Below are positions 34,188 to 43,494 of a stretch of DNA of 64,000 bases, piece by piece; position 1 is the first letter of the stretch, and each line of letters opens with the position of its first letter. The position numbers and the translations under genes were made by a program. The stretch lies in the NCBI RefSeq assembly GCF_026646375.1, contig NZ_JAIPPU010000004.1, forward strand, positions 1 through 64,000, given 5' to 3'. This stretch comes from Acetobacterium wieringae. GTDB taxonomy: Bacteria; Bacillota; Clostridia; Eubacteriales; Eubacteriaceae. The notes under the pieces are model-generated. The model saw only the letters and a list, made by a program, of their open reading frames with translations. It did not search any database and was not told the origin of the DNA.

Positions 34188-37142
34188 CTACTTGATATAG
34201 CGGGTTACTTTGAACAATTCTTTTTCTTCATTAATAGCTTCTTCACTACCTAAAACACAAATGGCATTTTTAGCAAGCACTGCAGCAATCATGTCCCCAT
34301 GACTTTTTAATTGCGCCACAGTGGTTTCTAAAATTTCATCCCGCTCTTTTTGCAAATCTGTGGCAGTAACACCACTAAAATAAAAATTATCCGCAATTTC
34401 ACCTTTCACCGAGGCACTGAGTGGAACATCTTTGCTGCTGATCGTGCCAATAATATACTTTTCCAATTCGCGCTGGGAGAGCTCAAGATTTTTAATGTAA
34501 TCAACCACTCCCTGATACGCTTCAAAAGTCTTTTTTAGTTTAGGATCACGATACGAACCAAAGTACAGGTCGCCACCACGACCAATACTCATAAATGCAC
34601 CATAGGCACCGCCCTGAACCCGAACCCGGTTCCAGAGATAGTCCATTGATAAAAGGCCCTTTAAAACCAGCTGGGAACCGGTGTATTCATATCCTAGAGC
34701 ACGAATATTATACCCCTGAGAAACATACTGAATCTTGGCCGCCGTTAAGAAACCTTCATTGGCAATTTCAGTTTCAAACGTAAAGGCATTCTTCACCGCT
34801 TTAATTGACGCCAACCCCACGATGTACGGACTCAGAGCCGTCACAGTCCGATCCCGGATTTCCTCGGTACCGGTAATACTGATAATTGGTTTTCTGCTGG
34901 TAAACACCATATCGGCGATGCCGGCAAGCTTTTCGGCTAAAACTTCAAACTTCTCGTCAAAGTTCGCTTCCAGATCGGCAATAAAGCGATAAAACTCAAT
35001 TCCGCCAAATTCTTCAAACAGCCGGGCTGACTGAGAATAATAAGACTGCAGCCGTTGTACCCCGACGACGTGGCCGGCGGTTAAAAACTGGGTTTCCTTA
35101 TGGGTCTTAATTTCCCGGATCATATCGTGAATCAGATTTTTTTCCGTAAACAGCGTCCGGGTAATCACATCGGTCATAATTTTGACCAATGTCGGGATGT
35201 TCTCCATCACCGCTTTTCCTTTAACATAGCAGTGCGAGGTGAAATCCCCAAAATGGTGAACGTCGTCATACGACTCAATCCCAAAGGACAAACCACCGGT
35301 ATAAATTTCTATTTCCTGACTTAATCGTCTAAAATCCATTGTTTCGGTACTAAGACTGCCCAGCAGCTTGCACATTAACGATAAATATTTCAAATCTTCC
35401 TGTGGCAGTTCACTGTAATCAAAATAGAGTTTTAAATACGAAATTCCGCCAGTAAAACCAGGATGGAACAGCAGCGTGGTATCCAGGGTCTCCAAGACTT
35501 CCAGAGGATAGCTCCGACCCGTACGATTGATATCGGCCAGCGACAGCTTGGGAATTTTTTCCAGATCCTCCGGCTTATCTTCTTCATTTTGCTTTCTTAT
35601 CAGGGTCTGGGTTTCATCAATCAGAGCCTGGAGTTCTTCCGGGGTCAAACCCGCTTTAAAAGATGCCAGTTTTTCCGCTAATGTCTGGTCGGCTTTTTCC
35701 TGCAGGGTATTGTCCGGCACAATCGTCACCAGGGTTTGATGGGTGTTGTCGATCAGCATCCGTTTAAGCAGTTTTTCAAAGTAGCCGTCTTTCCAGCTGT
35801 CCTTGAATTTTTTAAAGGCCGCCTTGTATTTAAGATAGGCAATCGGGTCTTCGCCATAAAGCCAGTCATCCATCATTTCAATCCCATAAATCAGACCTTT
35901 GGGATAGGAACCGTACTCCCCTTCGATATGGGAAAATTCATGGATATTGATTCCCGCTTCAACACTGCGGGGATCGAGGCCATCAGCAACCAGCTTGTTG
36001 AGCACCGATTCCACCGTATTGACAAACAGATCCCGATGTTTCTCCTCTGTGTTTTTCAGGACAATTGAAAAGTAGGGCTGTCGTAAGGAACTGCTGTAAT
36101 GATAGCTGACATCGTCAGCAATTTTAAGATCCAGCAGGGCCTCTTTAAGTGGTGATGAATTATTGTTTAATAAGATATGGGCAAGGATATCAAAAGCCAG
36201 AGCCTCCTCATAGGATAGCTTATCACCCAACACCACTGAAAGGGCCAGATAATCTTTGTTTTCCAGCACTTCTTCCTTGGATACTCCGTATGAGGTTCGC
36301 AATTCAGTTCGGGTTGTAAGCGGTGGCTGGGCGATGATTTCACTGTCAACCGCCTGTTTTTCGAAAGCACTGAGATACTCATCATTTAAATATTTTAAGT
36401 GCGCCCGGACATCCCCATCGCCATAAAGATAAATATAGCTGTTGGAGGGATGATAATATTTTTTATGAAAGCTCAGAAAATCAGCATAGGTCAATTCCGG
36501 AATCACATCCGGATCTCCGCCCGATTCAAACCGATAGCAGGACTGGGGATAAAGGGATTCAAAAATTTTATTTTGCAGCAATTCCTCGGGATTGGAGAAG
36601 GCACCTTTCATTTCATTATAGACCACCCCATTGTAGATGATCGGATCATCGGCATTTTCAATATGATAATGCCAGCCCTCCTGCAAGAAGGTATAGGGGT
36701 TTTCATAAATATTGGGATAAAAAACCGCATCCAGATAAACATCCATCAAATTCATAAAATCTTTGGCATTGGTGCTGGCAATCGGGTACATCGTTTTATC
36801 CGGATAGGTCATCGCATTGAGGAAGGTGTTTAGTGATCCTTTGGCCAATTCCACAAAGGGTTCCTTGACCGGGTATTTTTTTGAACCGCATAATACCGAA
36901 TGCTCGAGAATATGCGGTACCCCGGTGCTGTCGGTAGAGGGGGTGCGAAAGCTGATTGAAAAAACCTTATTATCATCTTCTGCCGAGATATACACCAAAC
37001 GGGCTCCGGTTTTTTGATGCACAAAGGTTCGGGCAAAACCATCTATTTCATCTACAAATTCTTCTTTTTTCAAGATAAACCCATGAATATTTTCTTCCAG
37101 TTTAAACATTTTTTCTTGTTGATCTCGCAATTCTTTTTTCAA
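34188..37142 (-). CDS. M16C metalloprotease (presequence-protease/insulinase-like)
   Basis: A 984-residue zinc protease of the M16C group, which degrades peptides inside a closed two-half chamber. The inverted zinc motif HILEH is at residues 77-81, with the distal Glu in the YNEMKGAFSNPEE region. Four repeats of the M16 fold fit the length, typical of PreP/Cym1-like proteins. The start is TTG 37142 with GGAGAG 5-6 bases before it. No signal peptide is seen, so it is cytosolic. It is followed 22 bases later by the carboxypeptidase gene and may share its transcript. Confidence 0.93.
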   Translation of the reverse strand: MKKELRDQQEKMFKLEENIHGFILKKEEFVDEIDGFARTFVHQKTGARLVYISAEDDNKVFSISFRTPSTDSTGVPHILEHSVLCGSKKYPVKEPFVELAKGSLNTFLNAMTYPDKTMYPIASTNAKDFMNLMDVYLDAVFYPNIYENPYTFLQEGWHYHIENADDPIIYNGVVYNEMKGAFSNPEELLQNKIFESLYPQSCYRFESGGDPDVIPELTYADFLSFHKKYYHPSNSYIYLYGDGDVRAHLKYLNDEYLSAFEKQAVDSEIIAQPPLTTRTELRTSYGVSKEEVLENKDYLALSVVLGDKLSYEEALAFDILAHILLNNNSSPLKEALLDLKIADDVSYHYSSSLRQPYFSIVLKNTEEKHRDLFVNTVESVLNKLVADGLDPRSVEAGINIHEFSHIEGEYGSYPKGLIYGIEMMDDWLYGEDPIAYLKYKAAFKKFKDSWKDGYFEKLLKRMLIDNTHQTLVTIVPDNTLQEKADQTLAEKLASFKAGLTPEELQALIDETQTLIRKQNEEDKPEDLEKIPKLSLADINRTGRSYPLEVLETLDTTLLFHPGFTGGISYLKLYFDYSELPQEDLKYLSLMCKLLGSLSTETMDFRRLSQEIEIYTGGLSFGIESYDDVHHFGDFTSHCYVKGKAVMENIPTLVKIMTDVITRTLFTEKNLIHDMIREIKTHKETQFLTAGHVVGVQRLQSYYSQSARLFEEFGGIEFYRFIADLEANFDEKFEVLAEKLAGIADMVFTSRKPIISITGTEEIRDRTVTALSPYIVGLASIKAVKNAFTFETEIANEGFLTAAKIQYVSQGYNIRALGYEYTGSQLVLKGLLSMDYLWNRVRVQGGAYGAFMSIGRGGDLYFGSYRDPKLKKTFEAYQGVVDYIKNLELSQRELEKYIIGTISSKDVPLSASVKGEIADNFYFSGVTATDLQKERDEILETTVAQLKSHGDMIAAVLAKNAICVLGSEEAINEEKELFKVTRYIK

Positions 37143-37167
37143 ATGTCTCTCCTTTTCTGTTTTTAAT

Positions 37168-38496
37168 TTATTCGATTATTCCTTTTTTTTGGAGGTATTC
37201 TTTCATTTTTAGTTCATGACCCATTTCTGTTGGTTGATAAAAATGAGTGCCAATCAAATCATCCGGAAGGTATTGCTGTTTAACATAGTGACCGGGATAA
37301 TTATGGGGATACTGATACGTCATGCCACGTCCCAGGTTTTTACTGCCAGAATAATGGGTATCCTGTAAATGCGCCGGAACATTGCTGTTTGACACATGCT
37401 TGACCGCCTCAATGGCGGCATCCACCGCTAGATAGGAAGCATTGCTTTTCGGTGCACAGGCCAGAAAAACCACCGCCTGGGCCAGATTAATCCGGGCTTC
37501 CGGCATCCCGATAAAGGAAACCGCATCAGCAGCGGCCATCGCTACCGGTAAGGCCAATGGTTCGGCATTACCAATATCTTCTGATGCTGAGATAACAATC
37601 CGACGGGCAATAAACTTGGGATCTTCTCCCGCGGTAATCATTTTAGCCATCCAGTAAAGCGCCGCATCAGGATCGGAACCCCGGATACTCTTAATAAAGG
37701 CTGAAATGGTATCATAATGGTTATCGCCATTCTTATCATATTGAACTGCCCGCTTTTGGATACACTCCTGCGCCGTCTCCAGATCGATATGGATGATCCC
37801 ATCGGCATTTTTATCCACCGTCAGAATCCCCAGTTCCAGGGCATTCAAGGCCCGACGGACATCGCCATTGGCGACCTCGGCAAAATGATCAAGGGCATCC
37901 TGATCACAGTTTATTTTCATCACGCCATAGCCCCGATCCCGATCGATAATGGCCCGTTCAATTACGCTCCGAATATCATCCGGGGTCAAATTGGTAAACT
38001 CAAAAATGGTGGAGCGGGACAGTAGTGGCGAATTGATTTCAAAATAGGGGTTTTCAGTGGTGGCGCCGATCAGGGTTATCAACCCTTTTTCAACACTGGG
38101 TAAGAGCGCATCCTGCTGAGCCTTATTAAAGCGATGGATCTCGTCAATAAAGAGGATGGACTTTTTATTGTACACTCCCAGGTTATTCTTAGCCTTCTCC
38201 AGTACCTCGGTAATTTCTTTTTTTCCCGAAGTCACCGCATTCAGCTCGTAAAACACCGCATTGGTGCGGTTGGCAATGATTTTTGCCAATGAGGTCTTGC
38301 CGGTACCCGGTGGCCCATAAAATACCACCGATGACAGTTTATCTGCTTCAATCAGCCGATACAAAAGCTTCCCCCGGCCAATGATATGTTGCTGGCCGAC
38401 AAATTCTGCCAGAGTTTGGGGCCGCATTCTTACCGCAAGGGGAGCATTATCGGCAATTTGGCCTTCATAATTCTGGTTAAAAAAACTTTCTTGCAT
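37168..38496 (-). CDS. rarA: Replication-associated recombination ATPase RarA
   Basis: A 442-residue AAA+ ATPase acting at stalled replication forks. It shows Walker A GPPGTGKTS (about 60-68), Walker B LFIDEIHRFNKAQQDALLP (about 113-131), sensor 1 GATTENP and the C-terminal tetramerisation domain with RGSDPDAALYWMA and FLACAPKSN. The length is typical for MgsA/RarA. An AAAGGA site precedes the ATG. It lies 26 bases upstream of the M16C protease gene on the same strand. Confidence 0.95.
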   Translation of the reverse strand: MQESFFNQNYEGQIADNAPLAVRMRPQTLAEFVGQQHIIGRGKLLYRLIEADKLSSVVFYGPPGTGKTSLAKIIANRTNAVFYELNAVTSGKKEITEVLEKAKNNLGVYNKKSILFIDEIHRFNKAQQDALLPSVEKGLITLIGATTENPYFEINSPLLSRSTIFEFTNLTPDDIRSVIERAIIDRDRGYGVMKINCDQDALDHFAEVANGDVRRALNALELGILTVDKNADGIIHIDLETAQECIQKRAVQYDKNGDNHYDTISAFIKSIRGSDPDAALYWMAKMITAGEDPKFIARRIVISASEDIGNAEPLALPVAMAAADAVSFIGMPEARINLAQAVVFLACAPKSNASYLAVDAAIEAVKHVSNSNVPAHLQDTHYSGSKNLGRGMTYQYPHNYPGHYVKQQYLPDDLIGTHFYQPTEMGHELKMKEYLQKKGIIE

Positions 38497-38554
38497 AATG
38501 TCCTTTCACGATAGCGCTCTATTCGGATTCTGCAAAGCAATGATCCGTTCACAA

Positions 38555-40618
38555 TCACCATTTCGTTTCAATTGCTGCTACTTCAATCTGATTTAACTCA
38601 AAAAAATCATAGAACCACTGGTCTATTTCAGCAAGAATCTTGCCTAATCCCACATTGTCTCCATTATTCTTTAATTCTACGATTCTATCATAAGAATCTT
38701 TAAAAACCTTAATGGTTTCATCTTTTATGTCCGGTATTCCCAGCCGCAACAGCGTGTTGGGATAGTACTCATAAAGCTTATCGCCCAATTTTTTTCCATA
38801 GGATTTAAAATAGTAATTATAGAGCTTGCTGTTTAACAGCAGCACCAGAAATTCCTCGGTGATCTGATGATAAAGCCGCGGTTTGAGAATTAAGCCATAA
38901 ACATCAGCGCTGAAATAACAGTGCGCTTCATCAATGGCAAAACGGTTTTGCGTTGCCTTATAGGGAAAAACGATCTTACGCCGATCAAAATGATCCGGAT
39001 CCCGTCCCCACTGCAGTTTATACCAGGCAAGTTTGCCGTTTTTGCATTCCCGGCGATTTCTAAGCTTCTCCCGGTATGCTTCCAGATGTGCAACGACCTC
39101 AGGATGCTCGTCAATCGCACTGATCTGGTTGGTATAGAGGATTTGCTTTTGCGGCTTGGCAACTTCAAACGCTTTAACATCCTTATTCTTGATCCACGGT
39201 TTTAAAAAACTAGATTCAAAGCCCAAAAGAACCGGATCTGTCGCTTCAAAAATAAAAGCCTTATCGTTTCCAGTGATAATGCCTTGAAAGCTGTGGACGA
39301 CATTGTCAAGGGTAAACGGTGTTTTAGTCTCAATTTTCTCAATGATTCCCCGGGTCAGCGGTGAATAGAGACGCCAGGAATCGTCATTCAGCTGGGTCTG
39401 TACGAGTTCAAAGGACTCATAAAACGGGCTTTGCTGATCGGTTTGAGCAAGCGATTGGATCAGTTTGGCGTAGCTTTCAGGTTTGTGGTTTTTAATAAAG
39501 AATCGCTTGACTTGAATTATTTGATCTTCATCAATCCGATTCATTTTAAGCAGCCGGATAATGGCCGGATCAACTCCAACCCCCTCAATCACCCGGAGTC
39601 CGTTGAAATCAACAAGTTCCTGAATTGCAAATGCTTTTCGGATAAAGGCCCGTAATGGTTTTCCATACAAGGCTTCGATAAAATAACGGGAGGTGATATG
39701 GATAAGCTGCCCCCCCGGTTTTAGCAGTTCCCAGCCCCGATAGATAAAGCAATAGGAAAGATCCCCTTTATCCCGATAGACCTCAGCATAGCGGTTTTTG
39801 AGCAGCTTCATGTAATCCGTCTGGATTTCTTTATGACCGACATACGGCGGATTCCCGATGACTACATCAACCGACTGCTCAGCAACCAATTCTTCGGTGA
39901 GAATATCGCCGCAATAAATCCCCAGTGGCTTAACGTATTCTTTTCCTTTTAATGTTAGAATCAACCGGGTTACCAGGCAGGCGATCGGATCCCGGTCGAC
40001 TCCCAGCAGGCCAGTTTCCAGTAACTGACGATGTTGACAGGCTCGTTGCTCCGGACTCAGTTCACCATTTCGAACCATGATCTCATCGTAAACTGCACTG
40101 AGCAACGATCCGCTTCCACAAGCCGGGTCGAGAATCCGAAAATCCTGTTGTTTGTCGCCCAGTGAAAATGCTTCAAGCACATCTGCCGCCATATACCTGG
40201 CGATGTTTTCCGGAGTATAAAAGACCCCGTGATTTTTCTTATGATTTAGTAGCAGACTTGCTTCGTAAAGGCCGCCAATCAAGCCGGGGTTTTCTCCTGC
40301 CAGCACAGGGGATGACTGAATTAAATCAGAGACCCACTCCCATATCTCATCACCAATGGGCTGCGGCTCTGTTTGTTCCTGCTCCCAAAATGATGTCGCA
40401 AGGGGGCGGCCCTGCCAGATTGCCAGGACATAATCCAGCGTAAAGTTCTTTTTGATGGCCTTCTGGTGGGCTTCAAAGTCAAGGTGCTGATTATCTGCCA
40501 GGTATTTTAAAACAATACATTTTAATAAAAAAAGCAGATTGGCACTGCGCTCCTCAGCCAGATAGTTATAGTTATTTATAAACCGTGTCAGTTTATCTGA
40601 AATCTCCTGAAACTTCAT
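38555..40618 (-). CDS. Solitary N6-adenine DNA methyltransferase, Eco57I/TaqI-like
   Basis: A 687-residue DNA methyltransferase. SAM motif I is LDPACGSGSLLSAV (about 163-176) and the catalytic motif IV is NPPYVGHKE (about 255-263), marking N6-adenine methylation. The C-terminal half (about 420-650) resembles the TaqI-like target recognition domain, with FQGIITGNDKAFIF and IKNKDVKAFEV. The N-terminal 150 residues are helical and show no nuclease motif that I recognise. No restriction enzyme gene is adjacent, so it may act as an orphan methyltransferase. It is convergent-free: flanked by rarA and the zinc-ribbon gene on the same strand. Confidence 0.87.
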   Translation of the reverse strand: MKFQEISDKLTRFINNYNYLAEERSANLLFLLKCIVLKYLADNQHLDFEAHQKAIKKNFTLDYVLAIWQGRPLATSFWEQEQTEPQPIGDEIWEWVSDLIQSSPVLAGENPGLIGGLYEASLLLNHKKNHGVFYTPENIARYMAADVLEAFSLGDKQQDFRILDPACGSGSLLSAVYDEIMVRNGELSPEQRACQHRQLLETGLLGVDRDPIACLVTRLILTLKGKEYVKPLGIYCGDILTEELVAEQSVDVVIGNPPYVGHKEIQTDYMKLLKNRYAEVYRDKGDLSYCFIYRGWELLKPGGQLIHITSRYFIEALYGKPLRAFIRKAFAIQELVDFNGLRVIEGVGVDPAIIRLLKMNRIDEDQIIQVKRFFIKNHKPESYAKLIQSLAQTDQQSPFYESFELVQTQLNDDSWRLYSPLTRGIIEKIETKTPFTLDNVVHSFQGIITGNDKAFIFEATDPVLLGFESSFLKPWIKNKDVKAFEVAKPQKQILYTNQISAIDEHPEVVAHLEAYREKLRNRRECKNGKLAWYKLQWGRDPDHFDRRKIVFPYKATQNRFAIDEAHCYFSADVYGLILKPRLYHQITEEFLVLLLNSKLYNYYFKSYGKKLGDKLYEYYPNTLLRLGIPDIKDETIKVFKDSYDRIVELKNNGDNVGLGKILAEIDQWFYDFFELNQIEVAAIETKW

Positions 40619-40713
40619 TAAAACCTCTTTCGTTAATTGATATTCGCGTTATCTGGTTATTATACCATTATTTACCTGAAAAAGATAAAAAAAGGCTGAA
40701 ATAAACAAATCAA

Positions 40714-40743
40714 AAAATCCGGAGAAGCGCTTCTCCGGATTTT
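40714..40743. terminator. Perfect palindromic terminator
   Basis: A 30-base perfect palindrome (arm AAAATCCGGAGAAGC) flanked by A- and T-rich bases. It would stop the upstream zinc-ribbon gene on the minus strand before the methyltransferase gene. Confidence 0.8.
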
Positions 40744-40776
40744 AAAATGATGCTATCTAAAAGTTCATCACCAAAA

Positions 40777-42150
40777 TCAGAACAGTCTGATTTCGGTGAT
40801 GGCGGTATCATGTTCACCATCCGCTGGTCCCGCCACCGCCGAATCGATGACAAAAACAACTGAATCGCCGGGATTAATGGTGACCGGGCTGATCGCGATC
40901 ACCTGTTCATCCCGGATTCGTTCAAGAATCATGTTGGCCACTGGACTGGTATTAACATACATCACCAGTCCCCGAACACTACCATTTTCGGCAAAGGATG
41001 TGGCGGTCTTGACATAACCGTTTTTAATGGCCACTCCGTGAATGGTCAGTGCAGCGGTTCCATTATAGACACATTGAACATATTCACCAATTCCATCGCC
41101 AGACACCCCTTCAACCCAGGCGGTATTATCACTGCCATCCATCACATTACCGACGTAGTAACTGATCCCACCCATGTCCGGTAGGGTCGAGGAAGCATAG
41201 AGACTAAAATTTAAATAGTCCCAACCGGTGGCGGTGCCGCCTCCCGAGTCGGACCCTTCTGACTCGGCGCCACCCGATGTGGTTGGAATATCATTGATAA
41301 CGTATTTGCCTTCGATTATTTTACTGGCAAAACCAGCTCCATTGACTTCAATGGCTTTGATTGTTTTTTCACCTTTTGTCAAGGTAATCGGTTCTGCATA
41401 TGCTATTGAATTGACTGTAGGCTGAGATCCATCCGTCGTATAAAAAATCATATCGTTGGCATCCGCCTTAACGATTTCCAGTTTTTGCTCCCCCTGATAA
41501 GTTCCCGGATTCAGATTAAAGGATGGCGCCTTAACCGTATAGCTGCTTTTCTGATCGGCATATTTACTGTCTCCGGTGACATCGGTGGCCCGATCCAGCA
41601 GAGCAAAAAGATCTGTTTCTGAAACTCCGGCCTGAATTTCCGAAGCAATATAGGCATCAAAGATCACCTTTAATTTTTCTGAGTTTTTTTCTTTTCGGAT
41701 TGCTTCTTCGAAGAAGGTATTGGCCATTTTATAATTGCCCGCCCCGGTGTAAGCTTTGGCTTTTCCAAAAATTGCTTCTGCGTTATTCGAATCCAGCTTT
41801 AACACCCCATCGAAGGCCACCAGCGCTTCGCTATAATTTTGAACAGCCAGCAAATCTTCGCCGTTTTTGAGACCGCTGTTGATGGCATTGATTTTCTGAA
41901 AATTCAGAAATCCAAAAGCGCCTCCCGCAATCAGAAAGACTCCGACCACCACCACAATTGCAATAATAATCCCCTTATTCTTTCCCTGATGCCCAGCTTT
42001 AGGATCCGGAATCCCACTGTCTATTTTTTTCGGGTTTGCGACCTCCGCTACCTGGGACTCCCACTTTTCCAGGCTTCGGATCGGATTTCCGCAATTTTGA
42101 CAAAACAAGCTGGACGATTCGTTCTCGTGACCGCATTTTTCGCATTTCAT
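40777..42150 (-). CDS. Zinc-ribbon membrane protein with TPR, chitobiase-C-like and glycan-binding-like domains
   Basis: A 457-residue mosaic protein. A zinc ribbon is at the N-terminus (CEKCGHENESSSLFCQNCGNP, Cys at about 3, 6, 17 and 20; given here as a pattern), then a membrane helix (about 57-80), TPR-like helices (about 90-160), a CHB_HEX_C-type beta domain (about 215-285, MIFYTTDGSQPTVNS) and a C-terminal discoidin-like domain resembling the NADase-type glycan-binding domain (about 310-457). The zinc ribbon would face the cytosol and the rest the wall. The function is unknown; sensing or binding cell-wall glycan is an inference. Confidence 0.75.
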   Translation of the reverse strand: MKCEKCGHENESSSLFCQNCGNPIRSLEKWESQVAEVANPKKIDSGIPDPKAGHQGKNKGIIIAIVVVVGVFLIAGGAFGFLNFQKINAINSGLKNGEDLLAVQNYSEALVAFDGVLKLDSNNAEAIFGKAKAYTGAGNYKMANTFFEEAIRKEKNSEKLKVIFDAYIASEIQAGVSETDLFALLDRATDVTGDSKYADQKSSYTVKAPSFNLNPGTYQGEQKLEIVKADANDMIFYTTDGSQPTVNSIAYAEPITLTKGEKTIKAIEVNGAGFASKIIEGKYVINDIPTTSGGAESEGSDSGGGTATGWDYLNFSLYASSTLPDMGGISYYVGNVMDGSDNTAWVEGVSGDGIGEYVQCVYNGTAALTIHGVAIKNGYVKTATSFAENGSVRGLVMYVNTSPVANMILERIRDEQVIAISPVTINPGDSVVFVIDSAVAGPADGEHDTAITEIRLF

Positions 42151-42287
42151 CTAACTTCACCCCTTCAACATAGAATCGGCTGTTTTTCCACTCATTTGTT
42201 TCTGATGCTTCCAACATGATTACTAATTGAGTATACAAATTGTTTACCCATTTTTGTTTTGATTAATCCCGAAGGAACATTAGACAC

Positions 42288-42455
42288 TCAGCTCATAAGT
42301 GGCATATCAGAAATGATACTGGTCGTATTTGTAGCTTTGGCCATTCGCCTTTCTAATTCTCGCTCAAGACTTTCCGCAATTTCAAGCTGGTACTCATACC
42401 CTCTCAATATTTCGTCTTTAACTTTATCCTTTCGGCCTGCAAACAGTTTTCGCTT
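42288..42455 (-). pseudogene. Fragment of a phage-type DUF1492/sigma-70-region-4-like protein
   Basis: The minus strand encodes about 55 residues with no usable start: a TAG stop lies immediately upstream in frame. The end, LERELERRMAKATNTTSI followed by ISDMP, strongly recalls the N-terminal part of DUF1492/RinA-like late regulators of phages. It ends prematurely after LMS at a TGA. An abortive ATG with a GGAGG site at about 42470 lies in another frame, suggesting a frameshifted start. It is best read as a decayed phage remnant. The rest of 42151-42517 shows no other gene. Confidence 0.5.
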
Positions 42456-42517
42456 CTAATATCCATTTCCTCCATATTAAAACTATTTCAGAGCATCTTG
42501 GGGTGAAAGCGCTCATT

Positions 42518-42802
42518 TTATTTTTCCTGGATAATCACCACAGCATTATAAACGATGGTTCTCTTCCCATTTAGATCAAACAATACTTTGTTCCCATATT
42601 CAGAATCCTCAATATCTACCCGACCATCATATTCTGCTAGTAGTGTGCCACTCTGAGAGTAAACCGAAATATGACGATCAAGACCACCGGCCCATTCCGA
42701 TTGAGTTGTTTTAATATCCCGTCCCATGGATTCGCAACCCGCAAATATCAGTAGGCTAACAGCCACCATCACTCCAAAAATAATTCGTTTAGACTTGCTC
42801 AT
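42518..42802 (-). CDS. Small lipoprotein of unknown function
   Basis: A 94-residue predicted lipoprotein with lipobox FAGC (Cys about 23). The mature part has alternating beta-like stretches (HISVYSQSGTLLAEYDGRVDI). ATG 42802 is chosen over 42817 because GGAGG lies 8-10 bases upstream of it. Similar small lipoproteins occur on mobile elements and near phage genes, which fits the adjacent decayed phage-like fragment, but I do not recognise a named family. Confidence 0.65.
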   Translation of the reverse strand: MSKSKRIIFGVMVAVSLLIFAGCESMGRDIKTTQSEWAGGLDRHISVYSQSGTLLAEYDGRVDIEDSEYGNKVLFDLNGKRTIVYNAVVIIQEK

Positions 42803-42959
42803 TTCTTTTTCCTCCATGTTTTTTCTTTATAATCGCATGGTTTTTGGGTTAAATCAATCATTTTGTGTTTCTATTTCTGTTTTCCTTTCCCGCAACTAAA
42901 AATGAAAATGAGAAAGTCAGAAGCTGAGAAATCTAAAAAATATCAATTGATATGTCAAT

Positions 42960-42982
42960 TGCCCAAAACCAGCTTTTGGGCA
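42960..42982. repeat. Hairpin downstream of tRNA-Leu
   Basis: A 9-bp stem TGCCCAAAA/TTTTGGGCA with a 5-base loop. It lies next to the tRNA terminator and could be a second terminator reading either way. Confidence 0.6.
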
Positions 42983-42984
42983 TA

Positions 42985-43011
42985 AAAAAAACGGCCATCT
43001 CATGCCGTTTT
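42985..43011 (-). terminator. Terminator of tRNA-Leu
   Basis: On the minus strand AAAACGGC and GCCGTTTT pair around an 8-base loop and are followed by more T residues, 14 bases past the tRNA-Leu 3' end. Confidence 0.8.
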
Positions 43012-43024
43012 TGTAAATTCTAAA

Positions 43025-43109
43025 TGGTGCGAGAGACGGGAGTCGAACCCGTACGCCTTGCGACACACGCCTCTGAAACGTGCTTGTCTGCCAGTTCCAA
43101 CACTCTCGC
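43025..43109 (-). tRNA. tRNA-Leu (anticodon CAG)
   Basis: A class II tRNA with a long variable arm. The acceptor stem is GCGAGAG/CTCTCGC, the T-arm has GGGTTCGACTCCC, and the anticodon loop TTCAGAG gives CAG, reading CUG codons. CCA is encoded. Length 85 is typical for tRNA-Leu. The gene stands alone with its own terminator and lies next to a decayed phage-like fragment, as tRNA-Leu genes often serve as integration sites. Confidence 0.96.
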
Positions 43110-43199
43110 ATAAATCATTTTGAACACCACTATAGAATACACGCTTTTAAACAAATTGTCAAGTCATATTCAAAACTTTTTTTATTTTGGCACTTTATT

Positions 43200-43481
43200 T
43201 TACAACGGCCAATGAAGTCCTTTAAAACACAATAGCAACACCAGCCCGATCTGAAGCGCAATAATTATCGGAATTCCCCAAACAAACAAAGCGTGTCTTG
43301 TTTTGTGATGAAAAACCCGCATACCCAGTAATCCGCCAATAGAGCCGCCAATCACACATAAGCCCATCAGGGTTTTCTCGGGAATTCGCCATACCGCCTT
43401 TTTTGAACGCCGTTTGTCCTGCCAGAACAGTCCAAAGGTAAGCAGATTAACAAGGATCAGATAGAATATTATATAGTTCAT
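43200..43481 (-). CDS. DUF1294 family small membrane protein
   Basis: A 93-residue membrane protein with three hydrophobic segments (about 3-18, 38-58 and 70-88). The family pattern is clear in DKRRSKKAVWRIPEKTLM followed by GGSIGGLLGMRVFHHKT. Its function is unknown. It lies 13 bases after the GntR-family gene on the same strand and may be the tail of that operon. Confidence 0.9.
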   Translation of the reverse strand: MNYIIFYLILVNLLTFGLFWQDKRRSKKAVWRIPEKTLMGLCVIGGSIGGLLGMRVFHHKTRHALFVWGIPIIIALQIGLVLLLCFKGLHWPL

Positions 43482-43494
43482 TTGTTATTTTTCC

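Noticed and set aside
34595-36833. Several plus-strand open frames over the M16C protease
   Set aside because: They are shadows of the long minus-strand gene, which has clear motifs from end to end.
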